The notes under the pieces were generated by a model. That model had not been told where the DNA came from and ran no database searches. It worked only from the letters and a program-made list of their open reading frames with translations. The position numbers were made by a program, and so were the translations under genes. From Plantago ovata (lineage: Eukaryota; Streptophyta; Magnoliopsida; Lamiales; Plantaginaceae), in contig CM051456.1 in NCBI GenBank assembly GCA_028274465.1, forward strand, positions 88,398,753 to 88,462,752: a stretch of DNA of 64,000 nucleotides. The letters run 5' to 3'. Positions within the stretch are counted from its first letter, which is position 1, and each line of letters opens with the position of its first letter. This document shows positions 35,405-46,846 of this stretch, piece after piece.

Positions 35405-37135
35405 GTGATGATGAAGGGAAAGATTCCAAGGACAAGAAAGACAATGATGATGACAATCAAGGTCCAAGTCCTGATGCTGGAGGATTAAAGTTGACAGTTG
35501 CTGAAATGCTCAACCCGAAAATCAGCAAGTTGAACAACAACAACCTCACCAAGCATCTCAACCTCCTCCTGCTGCTGCTGAAAATCAAGCACCTGTGCAA
35601 GGTGCTGATACTGAAGAAGAATATGCCAGAAAAAGGGCTGCCTTGAAAAATGGCAAAAGTCCAGTTTCTGATGCCAAGGTTACTGAAGAAAACCTTGATG
35701 ATGATGATGAACAAGATGAGGATTACCAACGCGCTCTCCAGAACAGTTTCTTGATCCATGCAAGGCATACGCAGGATCTAGAAATTGGTCAATCTTCAGG
35801 AGTAAGATCAAAGGAAGTCCCCTCCCTTCCATTTACTACTGGCGAAACTCCAGTAATTGAGTCTCAAACTCAATTAAAACTAACTACTGGCGAAACTCCA
35901 GTCATTGAGTCTCAAACGTTGCCTTCAGCAACTACTCAATTAAAACTAACTACTGGTGAAACTCCAGTTGTTGAGTCTGAAGCGTTGCCATCAGCAACCA
36001 CTCAACAAAAAGGAAGTGAAGCTGCTGATTTAGGTTCTAAAGTTGCTGAACTTGATGAATCTGAGGATGACGACTACTTGTCAGAAATGAGGATGAACAA
36101 TCCAAGCGAGACCCCAAAGTTGTTCAGATTCCTCCTCCTGATTACATCACTGATAGATGATACCTAAGAGCCGAATTGCTATTACAGGATGATCAGTTTG
36201 CTTCCGAACTTAAAAGTTCATTCCTTGACACCCATCTAGTGCCGTTCCCAAGAGTTGAAGAGTTTACTCCTAGAATTTTGCACTAAAGAAAGTCCATGAT
36301 GCCTGCAAAGCTGAAGATGGGGCATTGCTTGCTGAGAGCCCACTTGACTTTGGAAAAAATATGGGCTACAGTGCTGAGACGCACTACAACTTTGACAATA
36401 GCTCAGAAAGACATTTCTTTATCACAAGAGCTATGAAGAATATGTAAGTCAAGCGCTCAAGCTCGCAAAGAACGCTCTCGTGAAGGCTCAGACTTTCATG
36501 GATGAGAGGCCGCAACCGAGAAAAGACATGAAGAGAACATGATGAGCCTTCAAAGAGAGTTGTCAAAATTACTTCTGACCAGCAACAAATCATCATGAAG
36601 TAAAAGTTTCAGCACTCTGCTGAAAATTGCAATGAGTTCTAGTTCTTGCACATCACTCCGATGTTGCAATCCATGTCTAAGGGGAAAAGAAGAGTACCAG
36701 AAAAAGAAACCAAACCCCTCCTTGCTGGGTGTGTTGATGTGCCATGCATTTTAGAACCTTGCTGAAAAAGAGCAAAGTTCTAAAAGACAAGCAGAATCTG
36801 AGTTGAATTTCAACAAGTACCAAAAAAGAGAAAAACCGCTGCTGAAAACTCAAGATTTTTGCCCATATGAAAGTCATCACCATCTGAATGAAGATGATGA
36901 AGATGATGACAATCAAACAATAGCTCACGCCATAAGAGCTAGACCCTTAACAGCCTTGACTCCGTCTGGCCACTCAAAGCCTTCTCGTCTGACTCTTCAG
37001 CAAGAGATCAAGACAATGCTAAGACAAGAAGAAGAAGGCAAAGACAGGAGGCAAAGAGGCTGGCCAGCATTGCGATTGGCTCCGGCATTGCGACGCAAAG
37101 ACCAGCAAGGAATGAAAAAACCACTCAGAATGTAA
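35405..37135 (+). repeat. Left copy of a ~1.73-kb near-identical direct duplication beside the gap
   Basis: Matches 37236-38957. The left copy is clean to about 36085, then accumulates homopolymer-type indels up to the gap. Probably an unmerged contig end. Confidence 0.85.
35835..36014 (+). repeat. Three-fold in-frame repeat in element B third gene
   Basis: TTGETPVIESQT-type units of 16, 22 and 22 codons in tandem (35835-35882, 35883-35948, 35949-36014); seen again in the second copy across the gap (about 37663-37850) with indels. Confidence 0.85.
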
Positions 37136-37235
37136 NNNNNNNNNNNNNNNNNNNNNNNNNNNNNNNNNNNNNNNNNNNNNNNNNNNNNNNNNNNNNNNNN
37201 NNNNNNNNNNNNNNNNNNNNNNNNNNNNNNNNNNN
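37136..37235. other. Assembly gap of exactly 100 N
   Basis: A 100-N block is a common convention for a gap of unknown size. Confidence 1.
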
Positions 37236-38957
37236 GTGATGATGAAGGGAAAGTTTCCAACGGACAAGAAAGACAATGATGATGACACTCAAAGTCCAAG
37301 TCCTGATGCTGGAGATTAAGTTTACAGTTGCTGAAATACACCCAACGAAAATCAGCAAGTTGAACAACAACAAACCTCACCAAGAATCTCAACCTCATCC
37401 TTCTGCTGCTGAAATCAAGCACCTGTGCAAGGTGCTGATACTGAAGAGGAATATTCCAGAAAAAGGGCTGCCTTGAAAAATGGCAAAAAGTCCAGTTTCT
37501 GATCCAAGGTTACTGAAGAAAAACCTTGATGATGATGATGAACAAGATGAGATTACCCAACGCGCTCTCCAGCACAGTTCTTGATCCATGCAAGGCATAC
37601 GCAGGATCTCAGAAATTGGTCAATCTTCAGGAGTAAGATCAAGAAGTCCCCTCCCTTCCATTTACTACTGGCGAAACTCCAGTAATTGAGTCTCAAACTC
37701 AATTAAAAACTAATACTGGCAAACTCCAGTCATTGAGTCTCAAACGTTGCCTTCAGCAACTACTCAATTAAAACTAACTACTGGTGGTGAAACTCCAGTT
37801 GTTGAGTCTGAAGCGTTGCCATCAGCAACCACTCAACAAAAAGGAAGTGAAGCTGCTGATTAGGTTCTAAAGTTGCTGAACTTGATGAATCTAGGATGAC
37901 GACTACTTGTCAGAAAATGAGGATGAACAATCCAGCGAGACCCAAAGGTTGTTCAGATTCCTCCTCCTGATTACATCATGATTAAAAAGATGATTCTTAA
38001 GAGCCGAATTGCTTTTAAGGATGATCATGTTGCTTCCGAACTAAAAGTTCATTCCTTGACACCACATCTAGTGCCGTTCCCAAGAGTTGAAGAGTTACTC
38101 CTAGAATTTTAGCACTAAAGAAGTCCATGATGCCTGCAAAGCTGAAGATGGGCATTGCTTGCTGAGAGCCCACTTGACTTTGGAAAATATTGGCTACAGT
38201 GCTGAGACGCACTACAAACTTTGACAATAGCTCAGAAGACATCAGTCTTTATCACAAGAGCTATGAAGAAGATGTAAGTCAAGCGCTCAGGCTCGCAAAG
38301 AACGCTCTCGTGAAGGCTCAGACTTCATGGATGAGAAGGCCGCAACAGAAAAGACATGAAGAGAACATGCTGAGCATTCAAAGAGAGTTGTCAAAAATGA
38401 CTTCTGACCAGCAACAAATCATCATGAAGTATAACAGCTTAAGCACTCTTGCTGAAAACTGCAATGAGTTCTATTCTCTGCACATCACTCCGCATGTTGC
38501 AATCCATTGTCTAAGGGGGAAAAGAGAGTACCAGAAAAGAAACCAAACCCCTCTTGCTGTTGATGTGCCACTGCCCTTAGAACCTCTTGCTGAAAAAGAG
38601 CAAAGTTCAAAAGACAAGCAGAATCTGAGTTGAATTCAACAAGTACCAAAAAGAGAAAAACCGCTGCTGAAACTCAAGATTTTTGCCATACTGAAAGTCA
38701 TCACAATCTGAATGAAGATGATGAAGATGATGACAATCAAACAATAGCTCAAGCCATAAGAGCTAGACCCTTAACAGCCTTGACTCCGTCTGGCCACTCA
38801 AAGCATTTCTCGTCTGACTCTTCAGCAAGAGATCAAGACAATGCTAAGACAAGAATAAGAAGGCAAATACAGGAAGAAAAGAGGCTGGCCAGCATTGCTA
38901 TTGGCTCCGACATTGAATACGCAAAGACCAGCAATGAAGAAACCACTCAGAATGTAA
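37236..38957 (+). repeat. Right copy of the duplication beside the gap
   Basis: Begins at the same base of the gene as 35405. It is noisy (single-base indels) to about 38200 and clean after, the mirror image of the left copy. Runs on into unique sequence at 38958. Confidence 0.85.
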
Positions 38958-39833
38958 TTAGAAACATTCATGGTTGCTGGATCTTAAAGCTGGAAGACTT
39001 GCTGGTGAATGAGTTCTTTCCTACAGCCATATTGAATCAAATGTTCAAATGGATTGAACTCAAAGTCGAAAAAAATCAAAGGGAAGAATCCCTCCCAAGA
39101 AATATTGCTGGGAGATGGTTGAATCTTGAGGTCTCAGTAAGAAGAATTGTCATTAGTAAGACATATAAACAAGAACCAAATCTGATCAAACCACCTGGCA
39201 TTGCTTACTACTCTGACCCAGTAACAAAGAAAACAAAGAAGAGACTTGGATTGATTCCTTATGACTACTTCTATCTCACTGCTAAGGATCAAGAAGAAGA
39301 TCTTCTCTGGCTAAGAAAGATTCATCCGAAAAGCATTTCAGATACACAGCTTCTCCATGCCAGCAATTGGGGCATGCATTTTTGGGTGACAAATTACATG
39401 GAAATGAATGCTGAAAAGCATCATCATACCGCCTGCAAAAACGCAAGAATTCTTCAACTACAAGTCCGTAGACTTCTGGAAAACTACGAAAAGGACTGTG
39501 TTGAATTTACTACACTTGCTGAGAAGAGTGTAAGAGAGATTTTGAGAAAATCATCTGGAAGAGCTCAACTCTCTGTAATAGTTTTTGTTAAAGTTTTTGT
39601 TTGCTGATTCTGTTTAAGTTATCTCTGCTATTTCATGTAAACTTCTGAAAGATAACTATCAGTAATGAAGTTTTTGACTCTTATTGATTTTTGATTATGC
39701 AATTTACTTATGCTTACTGTTTAATTATTCAAGTATGCTTGCATTAATCAACTGATTTATTCAACATCAGAAACCTCCAAAAGGGTAACAATTAATTTAG
39801 CCATGGATTGCTAACGTCAAAAAGGGGGAAATT

Positions 39834-41432
39834 TGTTAGGAATCTTGTAATTTTGATGAGCAATTAACCATGCTAAATTAAGGAAAGTCCAGTAACTAGT
39901 ACTCTTAAGGTCCATAGGAATTTAGAATTTTAAGGACATTGTAAAAGAGGAACGTTTGCTGAAGACTTAGATTAGGTGCTAGATAGGTTGGTTTTTACCG
40001 CTTATGATGTATCTTATTTTCTGAAAGAAAATAACCTATTGAAGCATTTGCAGACGATGTACTTTGTTTTTACAAACAAACTATTGAAGCATTTAGAAAC
40101 CGCTCAGAATCTTGAAGTTTATCAAAGATCTGAAGACTTGAAGAATTCGAAGATCTGAAGACAAGAAGATTTCTGAAGACTGGTATCTACAAAGGCACAT
40201 GTTTCTCAGAAAGTGGAAACTTCAGCAACAGCATTGCATAAGTGAAAATCTGAAAGACAGAATAGGTTGTGCTTGCTGAAACTGAGACTGACCACTTGCT
40301 GATGAAACATATGTGACCTCTTGCTGAAAGTACTTACTTTTGCGCTCCAATGTTACTGTTTGAATTCTATTCAAATAAGCATTAAATGCAAAGCATGCAC
40401 GCGAAGGACATGAAGACTAGAAGACAAACAAGGACGCTGCTGAAAGTACAAAAGAAAGATAGTGACATCTTAAGGATCAAAAGCCTTGGAATTTAAAATT
40501 CAAACGGCTCCTTGTTTTCACTATAAATAGAGGTCATCCGGCTAAGAGTTGAAGTGTGTCAACAACGTGATCAAAATCTCACTTGTGCTTAAACTCACAT
40601 ACCTTCAAACTCTCTATACTGCCATTGATCCGTTCCAAGACTTAAAGCTTGAAAAAGCTACTTGTGAAGAAGTAGAACAAACTCGGCTAAGAAATTAGTT
40701 AAGTGTTCTTTCTTTCGAACAAGAACAAGTCTTGACACCAGAAACAATCAAACTTGTTTACTGCAAAGTATTCAAAATTGTGTTTCTTAGATTACTTGTT
40801 GTAACTGAATAAGTTATAATTAAGTTATCTCACCCCAAAACTCTCTAACTGAAAATACACCATTTCAGGTGTGATACTCAGGGGGAACTTAATCGAGCAT
40901 AGTTTTGCTGATTAAAAGTACCAAGTTTGGTGGAGAACAAGGTTGCGTTCTCTAGATTAGGTTGGAGACGAAGCAAGTGTGCTTTGGTTTCTGTTTGAAT
41001 CGCTCTAGATCGGATATTGTAAGGAACCTCAATCATATCTTAGTGGATTCAGTCCTAGAAAGGACGAAGTGGATTAGTTGAGAGATTACGCCACTCTCAG
41101 ATACCACTATAAAAGTGTTTGTGTGATTTACTTACTGTACTTAGTTTTCAGCAAATCATATCTGTCTGTACACAGTCACTCACATCACTTGCTGAAACCT
41201 TTACTTACTGAAAGAGCACTTATTGTATCAAAGACTTCCGCTCTCTGATTTTAAGTATCAGCAAACCTAGCTACTGAAAAGTAACTTACGCTTGCTGAGA
41301 AAGTTAAGTATCAGGAAACTCATTACTGAAAAGTAATAAGCACTCGCTGAGAAAGTTTTAAACGACGAAAGTTTGAAAAGACTATTCACCCCCCCCCCTC
41401 TAGTCTTTTCTTGTTGTTTAAAGGGACCAACA
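39834..41432 (+). repeat. Right LTR of element B
   Basis: 1599 bp, TGTTAGG to ACCAACA; TATA box at 40522-40529. Preceded by the purine tract AAAAAGGGGGAAA (39820-39832). Confidence 0.95.
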
Positions 41433-41437
41433 TATAA

Positions 41438-41740
41438 CATTCCCTCACTATAACCAAGAGCAAGGTGTTGTGTCTAGCCTCACATTTCCTTTTCTAGGGT
41501 GTATCTAGAAAAGAGAAATATCATATAATACATGGCTGGGCTGTTGTATCCTGGGGCGACGCGTGGTGGCCCTACTACACTATTCTCTACCAACTAGGGG
41601 CGCGAATCGTCTAAAGTGAGCAGTGACTTTTGTCCGCGCCTCATCCCTGCCGTTTGAGATAAGATCTTGGTAACTAAGTTAAAGTTCCACAGGTATATTG
41701 AATCTTTTTGTATTCTTTTCTTTAAACTTGAGGAACAACA
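41438..41740 (+). repeat. Left LTR of element C, second part
   Basis: Continues the LTR after the second TATAA (41433-41437) and ends GGAACAACA. 287 + 303 = 590 bp, exactly the length of the right LTR. Confidence 0.95.
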
Positions 41741-43095
41741 ATTTGCATGAGAAAAAGATTGTGGAATGGGAGAGTGACGAGGAAGATTGTAGAAATTATT
41801 TGCTAAATTATTTATCAGATGAGTTTTATGATTTCTGTTCAAACTCACACTCTACTGCCAAGAAGATTTGGAAGGCATTGCAGAAAAAATATGATACTGA
41901 ATAGGCTGGAGCGAAGAAGTATGCTTGTAGCCGCTATTTCAAATACCAAATGGTGGAGAACAAATCCGTGTTGGCCCAAACTCATGAGCTGCAAGCTATT
42001 GTCCATGATATTCAATCTGAAGGTATCAAAGTTGATGAGAAAATGCAAGTTGCTGCTATCATTGACAAGTTGCCAAATTCGTGGAAGGAGTTTCAAAAGT
42101 TCTTGTTACACAAGCAAAAGGAGCTGTCCTTGGTGAATCTTATGACACGTCTTCGCATTGAAGAGGAGGTGAGAAAACAAGACAAGAAAGAGGAGATCGA
42201 TGGAGGTAATGGAAAGGTAAATTTTATCACCACCAAAGAAAATTATCCAAACGGTCAAAATTCTTCGAAAAATGCATATCTAAAACCAAACGGAAAAAAT
42301 ATGAAGATTTCTGGTGGAAAAAATCAAAAGGGAAATTTTCATGGTCAAAATATATGGAACAAAAAACCACCCTCAAAATTCTCAAATAACAACCACCAAA
42401 ATAATAATTCTCAAGTTGGAGGGGGTTGTTATGTTTGTGGAAAGCTGGATCATAAAGCTAGATTTTGTAAGTATCGTAAAAGCTCTTCCCAAGCTAATGT
42501 TGTTGAAGAATCTTTTGTTGCTATGGGTACTGAGGTTAATACGCTTGAGAATTTTGAGGGGTGGTGGGCAGATACTGGTGCATCGAGGCATGTTTGCCAT
42601 GATAAATTGTGGTTTAAATCCTACTCTCCTATCGACCATGAAAAGAAAGTTTTGCTTGGTGATTCTCATTCTATTAATGTTTTGGGTGTTGGTGATGTGC
42701 AACTACAATTTACTTCTGGAAGAATTTTGAGCTTGAAGGATGTTCTCTACGTCCCCGAGATTAGAAAAAAATTGGTTTCTGGTTATCTCCTTAACAAAGC
42801 AGGTTTCAAGCAAACCATTGGCTCTGATCAGTATGTGATAACTAAAGGTGGTACTTTTGTTGGTAATGGTTATGCTTATGATGGTATGTTCAAGTTGAAT
42901 GTTGAGATTAATAAAATTTCTCCTTCCGTTTATATTGTTTGTTGTGTGAATATTTGGCATGCTCGTCTTTCTCACATTAATCAAAAATATTTGAAAAATA
43001 TGAGTAATATTGGATTGCTACCAAAATTTTCAAATGACTTTGATAAATGTGAATGTTGTAGTATGACCAAAATCACAAAAAAAACCTCATTTTAG
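41741..43095 (+). pseudogene. Element C gag-protease, 5'-truncated
   Basis: The LTR end (41740) runs straight into the middle of gag (KKIVEWESDEEDCRNYLLNYL), with no primer site, leader or gag start. One TAG (41902-41904) stands for a conserved Glu; the rest is open. A basic, Asn-rich segment leads to a knuckle CYVCGKLDHKARFC (about 42430) and the protease motif WWADTGASRHVC (about 42562-42600; intact DTG). The GAG-pre-integrase WHARLSHIN region follows. Ends in an A-run frameshift at about 43085. Confidence 0.88.
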
Positions 43096-45904
43096 AGTTG
43101 AAAGAACAACTAAAATGTTAGGTTTAATTCACACAAATATTTGTGAATTTGTAACAAGAGCTGGTTACCGTTACTTTATTACCTTCATAGATGATTTTTC
43201 AAAATTCTCTTATGTTTACTTAAAGAAAAATAATGCACATTATGATAGTAATATTACACAATCAATATGACAATATTGCTATCATTAAATTGGTAAAAAA
43301 ACTTATAATTCTTATTTTTTATTAAAACCCCACAACAATCCCCCACTTATTTTAATAAAATTGGAATAAACAAAAATAAGCAAGAACTAGAGTATCATGC
43401 ATCATGAAAGTGGCAATGCCTTTAAACCTTCACTTAGTGTTTCAGTGTTCCCGTACAAGAATCCAAGTGGACATTGCCTTTAAACAAAGATCCTCACGTA
43501 TACGTGAAATCACTTGACACACATAATACTCAAGGTGTCCTAATAAGCTTCACGAGCTTGCATGTTAACGGCCATGTGCATATCCCGATATTCACAAGTG
43601 TATTAGAGAATTTGAAAAATAAGAGTGATACTTTTGATAAATTGAAGTTATTCATAAGTGAAGTTGAAAATTTATTTGAAAGAAAGATCAAAAGGTTCAG
43701 AAGTGATCGAGGAAAAGAGTATGACTCTCTTGGCCTAAATCTTTTTATTGAATCGTTGGGCATCGTTCACAAGGTAACTCCCCCTTATTCTCCTGCTTCT
43801 AATGGTGTAGCTGAACGTAAAAATTGAACTTTGATTGATCTTACAAATGCTATGTTGGTAAGTGCTTCAGCACCTAAATGTCTTCGGGGAGAAGCTGTTT
43901 TGACTGCGAATTATGTGATGAATAGAGTACCAAATAAACAAACACGTTTAACTCCTTATGAATTGTGGCGTGGCATAAAGCCTAATTTGAGTTATTTCAG
44001 AATTTGGGGTTGCTTGGCTTATGTAAGGTTGTCAGATCCTAAAGTCTCTAAATTAGGAGTTAAAGCTGTTAGATGTGTTTATATTGGTTATTCTTTAAAG
44101 AGTAAGGCATACCGATTTCTTGATCTTGAAAACAATGTTTTGGTTGAATCCTTAGATGTTATTTTTCATAAAGATAATTTTCCTTATAAATCTCAAAGTA
44201 GTGGGGGTTCACAAGCGAATGATGAGTCTAGTGGTTCAAAACTTGTGATACCTCCACCAATTATTTCTGATCTTCCGGTCGAAAATGAAATTCGAAAAAC
44301 TAAAAGGCAAAGAATTGAAAAAGATTTTGGTTCTGATTTTTTGCTATACAATGTTGAATCTGAACCTACTTCTATTCAAGAAGCATTGTCTTTACCAGAT
44401 TCTGATTTGTGGCGTGAAGCAATCAATGGTGAGATGGATTCTCTTCTATCCAACGGAACGTGGAAATTGGTGGACCTGCCTCCCGGGTGTAAAAATATCG
44501 GTTGTAAGTGGCTTCTTAAGAAAAAACTTAAAACTGATGGCTCGGTCGATAAGTACAAAGCTAGGCTTGTAGCCAAAGGTTTTACACAAAAAGAGAATCT
44601 GGATTTCTTTGATACTTTTTCACCTGTTACTAAAGTAACTTCTATTAGAATATTGATTGCTATAGCTTCTATACATGGCCTTTTGATTCATCAAATGGAT
44701 GTAAAGACAACATTTTTAAATGATTTAGAAGAAGAAATATACATGGATCAACCGGATGGTTTTGTGGTACAAGGTCAAGAGAAAAAGGTATGTAAGTTAT
44801 CTAAATCTTTATACGGTCTGAAGCAAGCACCAAAACAATGATAAATGCATGCTTGATAATGGTTTTAAAGTAAATGAAAGTGATAAGTGTATTTACTATA
44901 AAACTGATTGTGATATGCATGTTATTATATGCCTATATGTTGATGATATGTTAATTTTTGGTGCTACATTAGAAGTTATAAATAATGTCAAATTATTGTT
45001 GAAAAATAACTTTGACATGAAAGACTTGGGAGAAGCAAGTGTGATTCTTGGCATGAAAATCACCAAAACTTCTAATGGGATTTTTCTTGATCAATGGCAT
45101 TACATTGAAAAGATATTGAAAAAATATAAATTTTTTAATTGTGCCCTTGCGAGGTCTCCTCTCAATTCAAGTGTTCACTTATATCCTACTGAAAATGAAA
45201 ACGATGTGGTAACAAAAGGAGTATGCTAGTATAATTGGTAGTTTGCGATATGCTACTGATTGTACAAGACCAGATATAGCTTTCGTTGTCAATACTCTTA
45301 GTAGAATTAATGCAAAGTCTAATTTTAAACATTGGGAAGCGGTGCATCATTTGATGGGGTATCTTAGAAGCACAATATCTTATGGCTTATTTTATAAAAA
45401 ATATCCCATTGTGCTTGAAGGTTATTGTGATGCAGATTGGAACTCGCGATCAGGTGATTGTTTATGCATTTCATCATATGTATTCACTTTAGGTGGTGCT
45501 TCTATATGTTGGAAATCCAATAAACAACAAGTTATTGCAAAATCAACCATGGAAGTCGAACTCATATCACTTTCTTTGGCTAGTGAAGAAGCGGATTGGT
45601 TGAGGGACTTGTTGCATGATATTCCTTTTGGAGCAAACCATTACCACCTGTATTCATACATTGTGATAGCACTTATGCAATCGGTAACGTGAAAAATAAG
45701 TATTATAATGGTAAATCTGCTTCCATTCGAATAAGACATGGTATTGTTAGATCTTACCTTATCAAAGGTGCTATTACTGTTGATTATGTGAAATCAAGTG
45801 ATAATCTTGCGGATCCGTTGACAAAAGCTCTAGCTAGAGAGAAGATTATATTGACATCGAGGAGGATGGGACTTATGCCCATGAAAGATCAAAATTACCT
45901 ATGA
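43096..45904 (+). pseudogene. Element C integrase-RT-RNase H, broken
   Basis: The integrase starts in a shifted frame (HTNICEFVTRAGYRYF, DDFSKFSY). It is interrupted by an inverted fragment at 43223-43614, then resumes with SDRGKEYDS and NGVAERKN, where CGA has become TGA (43825-43827). RT: 43831-44841 with ARLVAKGFTQ and QMDVKTTFLN, stopped at QAPKQ, and a shifted continuation 44849-45229 with YVDD at 44936-44947. RNase H: 45243-45904 in two frames (GYCDADWNS, ADPLTKALA). At least five lesions; not functional. Confidence 0.9.
43223..43614 (-). repeat. Inverted fragment of element C's own 3' end inside its integrase
   Basis: 43223-43337 is the reverse complement of about the first 115 bp of the C LTR. 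43338-43614 is the reverse complement of the polypurine region and upstream sequence (46202-46458 plus 52141-52160). AAAAATAA flanks both sides. At its inner join it reads straight through the site where the MULE sits at 46459, with a single TTCCAATTT. Confidence 0.9.
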
Positions 45905-46449
45905 GGACACCCAACCTAGGGACTGGAGATCCCAAGAACTAGGTTCAAAGGGAAAAACAGAACATAGGTAATTTGGTGGTGACATGCAAATATGTAGATC
46001 ATAATTGATCATTTCCCTCCCTATGGTGTCGGTGCATGTATTCTATGACGTTTTCTCAAGGTTGAGATTATTTCTCTTAATGAGTTCTATAGCCTTTATG
46101 GGTGGGATGTTTTGTCATAGAGGTAGCCTTGATAGACTCACCTATACAAGTGATGAAGTGGGACCGCTTCCTTTGAGAACTCTTTATGAGAAAGAGGCGG
46201 GCAAATTCTCTAATACACTTGTGAATACCGGGATATGCACATGGCCATTAACATGCAAGCTCGTGAAGCTTATTAGGACACCTTGAGTATTATGTGTGTC
46301 AAGTGATTTCACATATACGTGAGGATCTTTGTTTAAAGGCAATGTCCACTTAGATTCTTGTACGGGAACACTGAAACACTAAGTGAAGGTTTAAAGGCAT
46401 TGCCACTTTCATGATGCATGATACTCTAGTTCTTGCTTATTTTTGCTTA
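45905..46449 (+). other. 3' untranslated part of element C
   Basis: Non-coding. Its second half (46202-46449) is the source of the inverted fragment at 43338-43614. No gene seen. Confidence 0.75.
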
Positions 46450-46458
46450 TTCCAATTT

Positions 46459-46541
46459 GGGTCCATAACTTTTTAGTACCCTGCAAGATACTCTCATATC
46501 AGATTTATTCCCACTAGACTAACAATTACATTTTGGTACCC
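46459..46541 (+). repeat. Left terminal inverted repeat of the MULE
   Basis: GGGTCCATAAC... to GGTACC; aligns with the reverse of 52050-52131 with many mismatches. Confidence 0.8.
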
Positions 46542-46846
46542 GATCTTGACTTTCTGCCGCTCTAAGCACTGTTCAAAAATTGGATTTTGGCTGAGCCAAA
46601 CAGCCATTATTTACTGCGTGGTAACTTTTTAACGTGACAAGCACGTGGGTACCAAAATGTAATTGAATTTATATTTTGCTAACTTTAGTGTAATTGTTTA
46701 GATCAATTTTGGATTTGAAAAAGTAGCCGTTGGAGAGGCAGTTAGATCTATTTAAAGGGGTAGAAATCATCATTTTTCATCCAAATAAACACTCTTTTAC
46801 ACACCCACATCACTTAGTAAAAAGGGTAGAAATCATTGTACAAAAC

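Larger units (their letters stand above)
32532..39607 (+). pseudogene. Element B third (post-pol, env-position) gene region, function unknown
   Basis: Starts MATKRQSSKSSKSSK at 32532. One frame change near 32720, a single TAA at 33506-33508 and a frame change near 34370 break an otherwise continuous reading. Residues about 60-320 (FYNNAEI...IFQIPTTG...GIDQVGLRRWSLLMHIHENKMELNWAKYIF) loosely resemble the plant retroelement domain often called Transposase_32 (PF20167). A Lys/Arg patch (33720-33840) and long acidic, VAE-rich and EDDD stretches follow. Three intron-like modules sit at 34543-34911 and a three-fold TTGETP repeat at 35835-36014. The last domain (38630-39607, IPYDYFYLTAKDQEED...) is unrecognised. 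No signal peptide or membrane helix is visible, so an envelope role is not supported. The assembly is faulty in the middle. Confidence 0.6.
12938..41432 (+). mobile_element. Sirevirus-like Ty1/copia element B
   Basis: LTRs 12938-14537 (1600 bp) and 39834-41432 (1599 bp) start TGTTAGGAATC and end GGGACCAACA. They are flanked by TATAA (12933-12937 and 41433-41437). Primer site TGGTATCAGAGC at 14540-14551; purine tract AAAAAGGGGGAAA just before the right LTR. Order: gag, (protease) integrase, RT-RNase H, hairpin array, long third gene region. Large gag with a coiled-coil extension, large size and a post-pol gene suggest the Sirevirus/SIRE lineage. It is interrupted in gag by element A. The assembled length is inflated by the false duplication at 35405-38957. 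Confidence 0.92.

Noticed and set aside
36997..37422. Frames that run across the N gap
   Set aside because: They read unknown bases; the gap is an assembly join.
32532..39607. Retroviral-type envelope gene
   Set aside because: No signal peptide, cleavage-like site or membrane helix could be seen; only the position after pol suggests it.
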